Source: Flavobacterium hibisci (GTDB lineage: Bacteria; Bacteroidota; Bacteroidia; Flavobacteriales; Flavobacteriaceae). Taken from it: 64,000 nucleotides of DNA. The translations under genes were made by a program, and so were the position numbers. Below the pieces are notes generated by a model. The model was not told the DNA's origin, did not search any database, and was given only the letters and a program-made list of their open reading frames with translations. The stretch covers positions 1 through 64,000 of the forward strand of contig NZ_JAIQDW010000011.1 in NCBI RefSeq assembly GCF_020026925.1, read 5' to 3'. This document shows, piece after piece, positions 59,728 through 64,000 of the stretch; the stretch's first letter is position 1; each line of letters starts with the position of its first letter.

Positions 59728-59824
59728 GGGCGTTCCCTCCGGTCGGGCTATTCGTTTCAAGTCCTTGTCCCGTCAAAAGACGGGCCTGTGGGCTTTTCAC
59801 TACTATCCCTAACGCAATCGGCGC
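59728..59824 (-). repeat. palindromic intergenic repeat, copy C (related type)
   Basis: About 97 bp upstream of cobU. It has a central stem CCCGTC-AAAA-GACGGG (59769-59784), flanks GGGCGTTCCCTCCGGTCGGG and ATCCCTAACGCAATCGG, and the phrase CGGGCTATTCG similar to the flank of copy B. Related in plan to copies A and B but with a different stem. An open frame across it is not a gene. Confidence 0.6.
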
Positions 59825-59870
59825 CTTGTTAATTTCTGCTAATGTAGGAAGATTTATTTTTTTCAGGAAA

Positions 59871-60233
59871 TTAGTAAGGGCAATGGCGGCACGCATTTCC
59901 GCAGCAGCTTCCCCTTTTTAAATGAAACCATGATTTAAAAACATAATTGCCATTTTCTATATAATAGTCAATGTCTTCAATTATTTTTTCGGTTTTTGGC
60001 AGAGATATCGCTTTGTTTTGAAGGGCTTTTTTAGGCGTAATTGTTTCTATATAAGCATCTATTTTGTCTATACATGCTTCTTTAAAACATTCCGGACAAA
60101 GACAATCTCCTCCTTCTGCAAGATTGAAAATAGGAGGAAAATCATTGCACCAGCAAGTATTTTCAGCAGCAATATTTCCGCACCCAAAAGAGGATTCACA
60201 GCTCGAACAAACTTTTGTTTTTATACTATTCAT
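59871..60233 (-). CDS. cysteine-rich CWC / DUF5522 protein
   Basis: A 120-residue protein, start ATG 60233 (an upstream frame to 60332 is unlikely). The first half has clustered cysteines (KVCSSCESSFGCGNIAAENTC then WC, and CLCPECFKEAC), probably zinc-binding. The second half is a DUF5522 block (YYIENGNYVFKSWFHLKRGSCCGNACRHCPY), with the CCGNxCRHCPY end. The two families are often separate; here they are joined. Function unknown. It precedes cobU on the minus strand. Confidence 0.78.
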   Translation of the reverse strand: MNSIKTKVCSSCESSFGCGNIAAENTCWCNDFPPIFNLAEGGDCLCPECFKEACIDKIDAYIETITPKKALQNKAISLPKTEKIIEDIDYYIENGNYVFKSWFHLKRGSCCGNACRHCPY

Positions 60234-60302
60234 AATATGTAAAAAAGGGTTTGTTTGAATTTGTAAGAATAAAGGTAAATAAAAAAAATATATAAATTGC
60301 GT

Positions 60303-60310
60303 TACCTTTG
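60303..60310 (+). promoter_or_regulatory. -7 box TACCTTTG of the btuF operon
   Basis: Matches TAnnTTTG, 72 bp before ATG 60383. No TTG at the ideal distance and no riboswitch core were seen in the leader. Confidence 0.45.
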
Positions 60311-60382
60311 TGCTTATTGATAAAGGCAGCAATGATAACGAACAAGAACGATGCCATATTAATTGAAGTAATATAACAATCT

Positions 60383-61525
60383 ATGAAACATTTATTTCCC
60401 AAATTTATTTTTATAATCTCTTTTTTTCTTCTGGCGGGATGTAAAAAAAATGAAAATACAGCAATTACAACCTCTGAAATTCCTCAAAACAATATCGAAT
60501 ATGCTTCTGGACTTTCTATCGTAAAACATGAAGGATATTCTGTGGTTACGGTTTCAAATCCCTGGCCAAATGCAGATAAAAGTTTCAAATACATTTTAAA
60601 GGAAAAAGATGCTGAAGTACCTGACAGTCTAAACAATTATACTACGATTAAAGTACCGTTGGAGTCTATTGTGGTAACTTCAACAACCAATATTCCATTT
60701 CTTGAAATGCTTGATGTAGAAAATAAACTGACAGGTTTTCCGCATACAGATTATATTTCTTCTGAAAAAACAAGAGCTTTAATTGACAAAGGTTCCGTTA
60801 AAAATGTTGGGCAGAATGAAAAATTAAACATGGAACAATTAATAGATTTAGCACCGGATTTAATTGTGACTTTTGGCGTAGACAACAATAATCCGATGCT
60901 CGATAATTTGAAAAAAAGTGGATTAAATGTGTTGATTCAGGCAGACTGGATGGAACAGTCCCCACTTGGGAAAGCCGAATGGATAAAACTCTACGGCGCT
61001 TTGTTTGGTAAAGAAGACAAAGCCAAAGAATTATTCGACAAGATCGTAACCAGTTACAATCAGGCTTTGAAATTAGTGACTGAAAAGCCGGCAGTATCAA
61101 CAGTTCTATATGGTTCAATGTATGAAGATGTGTGGTATGTTGCCAAAGGAAACAGCTGGGTTGCCAAATTTATGAAAGATGCCCAGGCCAATTATTTATG
61201 GTCAGATTTAAAAGGGACGGGAAGTGAAGGTTTGTCATTTGAGAAAGTTCTCGATAAAGCCAAAACCGCCAATTTTTGGATTGTTTCAGGCTCCTTTACG
61301 ACCTTAGATCAATTGCAGAAAGCGAATCCGCATTATAGTGAATTTGATGCTTTTAAAAATAAGTCGGTTTATTGTCTGGAAAGTAAGTTTGGTGCTACAG
61401 GCGGAACCATTTATTATGAAGTATCACCAAGCCGACCTGATTTGGTGCTTAAAGATTATATCAAAATTTTCCATCCGGATTTACTGCCGGGTTATGAGTT
61501 TACTTTTGCAACAAAACTGAATTAA
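60383..61525 (+). CDS. btuF: ABC transporter substrate-binding lipoprotein, BtuF-like
   Basis: A 380-residue periplasmic binding lipoprotein (FLLAGCKKNENT). Two-lobed periplasmic-binding fold of the B12/siderophore class: RALIDKGSVKNVGQNEKLNMEQLIDLAPDLIVTFG, then VSTVLYGSMYEDVWYVAKGNSWVAKFMKDA and FWIVSGSFTTL. It is the first of three genes with a FecCD permease and an ATPase, immediately beside the cob cluster, which points to a corrinoid. Other iron-chelate substrates are possible. Confidence 0.83.
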   Translation: MKHLFPKFIFIISFFLLAGCKKNENTAITTSEIPQNNIEYASGLSIVKHEGYSVVTVSNPWPNADKSFKYILKEKDAEVPDSLNNYTTIKVPLESIVVTSTTNIPFLEMLDVENKLTGFPHTDYISSEKTRALIDKGSVKNVGQNEKLNMEQLIDLAPDLIVTFGVDNNNPMLDNLKKSGLNVLIQADWMEQSPLGKAEWIKLYGALFGKEDKAKELFDKIVTSYNQALKLVTEKPAVSTVLYGSMYEDVWYVAKGNSWVAKFMKDAQANYLWSDLKGTGSEGLSFEKVLDKAKTANFWIVSGSFTTLDQLQKANPHYSEFDAFKNKSVYCLESKFGATGGTIYYEVSPSRPDLVLKDYIKIFHPDLLPGYEFTFATKLN

Positions 61526-61526
61526 A

Positions 61527-62555
61527 TTGGTCAACAAAAAACGAAATACAATTTTATTTGCCCTGTTGGCTTTAGGTTTGCTTCTGATGTTCTTTGCCAG
61601 CATTAGTTTAGGTTCTGTAAATATTCCTTTTAGAGATGTTTATACAAGTTTAACAGGCGGACAGGCCAGTAAATCAACCTGGGAGTATATTATAATTAAT
61701 TACCGTTTGCCAAAAGCTATAACAGCGGTTTTAGTTGGTACAGGACTTTCAATAAGTGGTTTATTGATGCAGACATTATTCAGGAATCCGCTGGCAGGGC
61801 CTTATGTTTTAGGATTGAGCTCAGGTGCAAGTTTAGGAGTGGCTTTTGTCATTTTGGGTGCTGGATTTTTACCCGCTTTTTTGAAAATAATTGCATTATC
61901 ATCATACGGAATTGTTTTGGCCTCTACTTTAGGAAGTACACTCGTATTGCTATTAGTTTTATTAGTCTCACAGCGATTGAGGGATACAATGGCAATTTTG
62001 ATCGTAGGTTTAATGTTTGGAAGTTTTACCACGGCAATCGTTAGTGTTTTAACCTATTTTAGTACTGCAGAACAGCTTCAGAAATTTACTTTCTGGTCAT
62101 TAGGGAATCTTGGAAACCTTTCCTGGAAATCCATTACAGTTTTAGCTGTCAGTGTTGTTTTTGGTTTAGTTTTGAGCGCGGGCAGTATCAAGCCTTTAAA
62201 TGCTTTGCTTTTGGGCGAAAATTATGCAAAAAGTATGGGTTTGAATTTCAAAAAGGCTCGATTGATCATTATTTTTGCAACGAGTATTTTGGCCGGAAGC
62301 ATAACTGCTTTCGCAGGCCCGATTGCTTTTATTGGTCTTGCGGTTCCACACATTGCAAAACTAACTTTTCAAACCAGTAATCATATGATTTTGTTTTGGA
62401 GTACATTGCTTTTTGGTGCTATTATCGTGTTGTTCTGCGATATCGTTTCTCAAATGCCGGGATTTGATGTTACGCTTCCTATAAATGCCATTACGTCTAT
62501 AATTGGTGCGCCGGTTGTAATTTGGTTATTGGTACGAAAAAATAATTTTAAGTAA
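61527..62555 (+). CDS. btuC: FecCD-family permease, BtuC-like
   Basis: A 342-residue inner-membrane permease with about ten segments. SASISLGSVNI-type start (LLLMFFASISLGSVNIPFRDV), YRLPKAITAVLVGTGLSISGLLMQTLFRNPLAGPYVLGLSSGASLG and AGPIAFIGLAVPHIAK are the BtuC/FecD motifs. Start is TTG 61527, one base after the btuF stop; no ATG is available before the first membrane segment. Confidence 0.9.
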   Translation: MVNKKRNTILFALLALGLLLMFFASISLGSVNIPFRDVYTSLTGGQASKSTWEYIIINYRLPKAITAVLVGTGLSISGLLMQTLFRNPLAGPYVLGLSSGASLGVAFVILGAGFLPAFLKIIALSSYGIVLASTLGSTLVLLLVLLVSQRLRDTMAILIVGLMFGSFTTAIVSVLTYFSTAEQLQKFTFWSLGNLGNLSWKSITVLAVSVVFGLVLSAGSIKPLNALLLGENYAKSMGLNFKKARLIIIFATSILAGSITAFAGPIAFIGLAVPHIAKLTFQTSNHMILFWSTLLFGAIIVLFCDIVSQMPGFDVTLPINAITSIIGAPVVIWLLVRKNNFK

Positions 62556-62567
62556 TTAGTTTAATCA

Positions 62568-63353
62568 ATGACAGAGAATAAAACTATACTTTCAACTTCA
62601 AATTTAACGATTGGGTATACCTCCAGGAAAGGAACTGTGCCTATTGCACAGAAGTTAAATCTGACTTTAGACTCGGGAAAACTAATTGCTTTGATCGGCG
62701 CAAATGGAATAGGTAAATCGACTTTACTAAGAACGATTACCGGTATTCAAAAGCCTTTGTCAGGAAGTGTTTTTTTGAACGATAAAAATATAAATACCTA
62801 CAAGCCATTAGATTTAGCACAAAACTTAAGTTTGGTTTTAACCGAAAAACTGCCACCAAGTAATCTTTCCGTATTTGAATTGGTTGCTTTGGGCCGTCAG
62901 CCTTATACCAATTGGGTGGGAACTTTAACTCCCGAGGATATCGTAAAAGTAAATGAAGCTTTAGCATTAACGCAAATTGAACATTTAGCCTCAAAAAGGC
63001 ATTTTGAAATCAGCGACGGGCAATTGCAGAAAGTTTTAATTGCAAGGGCACTGGCACAAGACACACCATTGATTATTTTAGATGAACCCACAACACATCT
63101 CGATTTGCTGCACAAAGTTTCACTATTAAAATTGCTGAAAAAGCTAACAGAGGAAACCCAAAAATGCATTTTGTTTTCGACCCATGATATCGATCTGTCC
63201 ATTCAGCTAAGTGACGAAATGATTATCATGACACCGGAAATGATAATGCAGGATGAACCGTGTAATTTAATTTCAAAAGGAAGCTTTAATGCTTTGTTCA
63301 AAGATGAGCATATTGTTTTTGATGCTGAGAAAGGGAAGTTTATTGTGAGTTGA
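62568..63353 (+). CDS. btuD: ABC transporter ATP-binding protein, BtuD-like
   Basis: A 261-residue ATPase of the FecCD/B12 importer class. Walker A GANGIGKST, Q-loop VLTEKLPPS, a diverged signature ISDGQLQK (the usual Ser-Gly-Gly is Ser-Asp-Gly), Walker B LIILDEPTTHLD and H-loop LFSTHDIDL. It completes the btuF-btuC-btuD operon, 12 bp after btuC. Confidence 0.9.
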   Translation: MTENKTILSTSNLTIGYTSRKGTVPIAQKLNLTLDSGKLIALIGANGIGKSTLLRTITGIQKPLSGSVFLNDKNINTYKPLDLAQNLSLVLTEKLPPSNLSVFELVALGRQPYTNWVGTLTPEDIVKVNEALALTQIEHLASKRHFEISDGQLQKVLIARALAQDTPLIILDEPTTHLDLLHKVSLLKLLKKLTEETQKCILFSTHDIDLSIQLSDEMIIMTPEMIMQDEPCNLISKGSFNALFKDEHIVFDAEKGKFIVS

Positions 63354-63364
63354 TTTCGATTCTT

Positions 63365-63391
63365 CCTGCAAGGTTTTTAAAACCTTGTAGG
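63365..63391 (+). repeat. CCTACAAGG palindrome, copy 1
   Basis: CCTGCAAGGTTTTTAAAACC then TTGTAGG: an almost perfect palindrome. A second, nearly identical copy lies at 63426-63452. Each can form a hairpin. Confidence 0.6.
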
Positions 63392-63425
63392 TTTAAAAAT
63401 TTATATTTAGGCGAGAAATAATATA

Positions 63426-63452
63426 CCTACAAGGTTTTAAAAACCTTGTAGG
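63426..63452 (+). repeat. CCTACAAGG palindrome, copy 2
   Basis: CCTACAAGGTTTTAAAAACC then TTGTAGG. It lies between convergent btuD and the trmL-like gene, where a terminator is expected, but no long T run follows. Confidence 0.6.
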
Positions 63453-63463
63453 AGGGTAGTTGA

Positions 63464-63919
63464 CTATTTCTTCAATTCAATCTGTCTTTTAGCTTCCCCA
63501 ACTACAAAAGCCACAGAATTCGCAATATTAAAACTGCGAATCAGAGGAGACATCGGAATAGTCAGGTGGTTTTCGAACCTGGCCATAAATTCCTTGCTCA
63601 ACCCAACACTTTCTTTTCCGAAAACGAGCCAGTCACCATCCAGAAATTCTGTTTCCAGATACGATTTTTCAGCATTTGAACTCATTAAAAACACTCGCGA
63701 TTGATCAGGAATCTGCTGAATCCATTCCTCAATATTTTGATATTCAGTTACGTCAAGATGTACCCAGTAATCCAGTCCGGAACGCTTCAGGTTTTTATCA
63801 TTAATCACAAATCCGAACGGATGAATTAAATGCAATCTGCTTTCGGTGCCTACACATAAGCGTCCTATATTTCCGGTATTATTTGGTATTTCTGGCTCTA
63901 CGAGAACAACGTTTAGCAT
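63464..63919 (-). CDS. trmL: tRNA (cytidine(34)-2'-O)-methyltransferase, TrmL-like
   Basis: SPOUT-class methyltransferase, 151 residues, that methylates the wobble base of leucine tRNAs in bacteria. MLNVVLVEPEIPNNTGNIGRLC at the start is the family signature, followed by LVFGKESVGLSKEF and the C-terminal knot segment IPMSPLIRSFNIANSVAFVVGEAKRQ. Complete. On the minus strand, converging with btuD. Confidence 0.93.
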   Translation of the reverse strand: MLNVVLVEPEIPNNTGNIGRLCVGTESRLHLIHPFGFVINDKNLKRSGLDYWVHLDVTEYQNIEEWIQQIPDQSRVFLMSSNAEKSYLETEFLDGDWLVFGKESVGLSKEFMARFENHLTIPMSPLIRSFNIANSVAFVVGEAKRQIELKK

Positions 63920-63929
63920 TTTTTTTAAA

Positions 63930-64000
63930 GTTAAATGTTAGAGGTTAAAAGTTAGAAGTTTTCAAAAATAATTATCTAATGCTCAAATTGACTCATTATC
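63930..64000 (+). repeat. GTTAGA/ATTATCTAAT array at the window end
   Basis: GTTAAATGTTAGAGGTTAAA then AGTTAGAAG, then ATTATCTAATGCTCAAATTG, the last matching 40228-40247 in 19 of 20 bases. It continues past the window. Confidence 0.5.

Noticed and set aside
59711..59896. 61-codon open frame between cobU and the CWC protein
   Set aside because: It runs through the repeat element (59728-59824) and, at its start, overlaps the CWC/DUF5522 gene in another frame.
60233..60383. A second cobalamin riboswitch before btuF
   Set aside because: The B12 box and the GCAACTGTA-type core are not found in the 150-bp leader.
1..64000. CRISPR arrays
   Set aside because: The repeats found are short, degenerate and without regular spacers; no cas genes are present.

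Overview
The window is chromosomal DNA of a member of the Bacteroidota, most likely a Flavobacterium or close relative. The evidence is the low GC content, the absence of Shine-Dalgarno sequences, promoters of the form TTG-N17-21-TAnnTTTG with a -7 box ending in TTTG, and family-level markers (DUF4290, DUF4199, DUF4252, DUF5686, a GlmU-family fusion, TonB receptors with an N-terminal carboxypeptidase-regulatory domain, RNase Y next to zapA). No database could be searched, so every product name rests on recognised motifs and protein architecture.

Layout. 1-2650 holds a PfkB sugar kinase, a LacI-type regulator with no usual start codon, and a small hypothetical gene. 2652-6170 is a decayed island: an IS21-type element (istA intact, istB frameshifted) sits on the remains of a large serine recombinase next to a tRNA-Met gene. 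6300-15900 is housekeeping: aminotransferase class IV, YqgE, HU, fmt-recQ, an ATPase, DUF493/DUF4290, murA (aspartate in place of the fosfomycin-binding cysteine) and a CDF metal transporter. A GIY-YIG nuclease pseudogene flanked by inverted repeats follows (15900-16411). 16435-26332 has envelope genes, aroQ, xerD, and the block zapB-like/zapA/6S RNA/rny. 26344-36575 has a TonB receptor, lipoproteins, an MsbA-like exporter, a phosphohexomutase and a glycosyltransferase. 36825-49700 has rpmE2, a Crp/Fnr gene trio, a GlmU-like protein, an ABC-F protein, an S41 protease, an ECF sigma/anti-sigma/DUF4252 operon, carB and rpmH.

The most coherent pathway is corrinoid salvage, 52055-63353: a cobalamin riboswitch in front of a BtuB-like receptor and a surface lipoprotein; cobC, cobS, a BluB-CobT fusion and cobU for lower-ligand synthesis and nucleotide-loop assembly; and btuF-btuC-btuD for uptake. 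No corrin-ring genes are present, so the cell probably imports corrinoids and finishes or remodels them. A solitary Y1 (IS200-like) transposase with its own palindromic module splits the cob run.

The less expected content is between genes. There are several families of short dispersed repeats: palindromic elements with compensatory stem changes (34995, 50445, and a related form at 59728), CTAAG/CTTAG arrays, ATTATCTAAT arrays, GGAATTT arrays, a CCTACAAGG palindrome pair, and two nuclease-plus-inverted-repeat modules (GIY-YIG and Y1). There is also a promoter whose start lies inside a terminator hairpin (6732-6765), and a run of nine A that separates a plausible GTG start from its reading frame (28819-28830).
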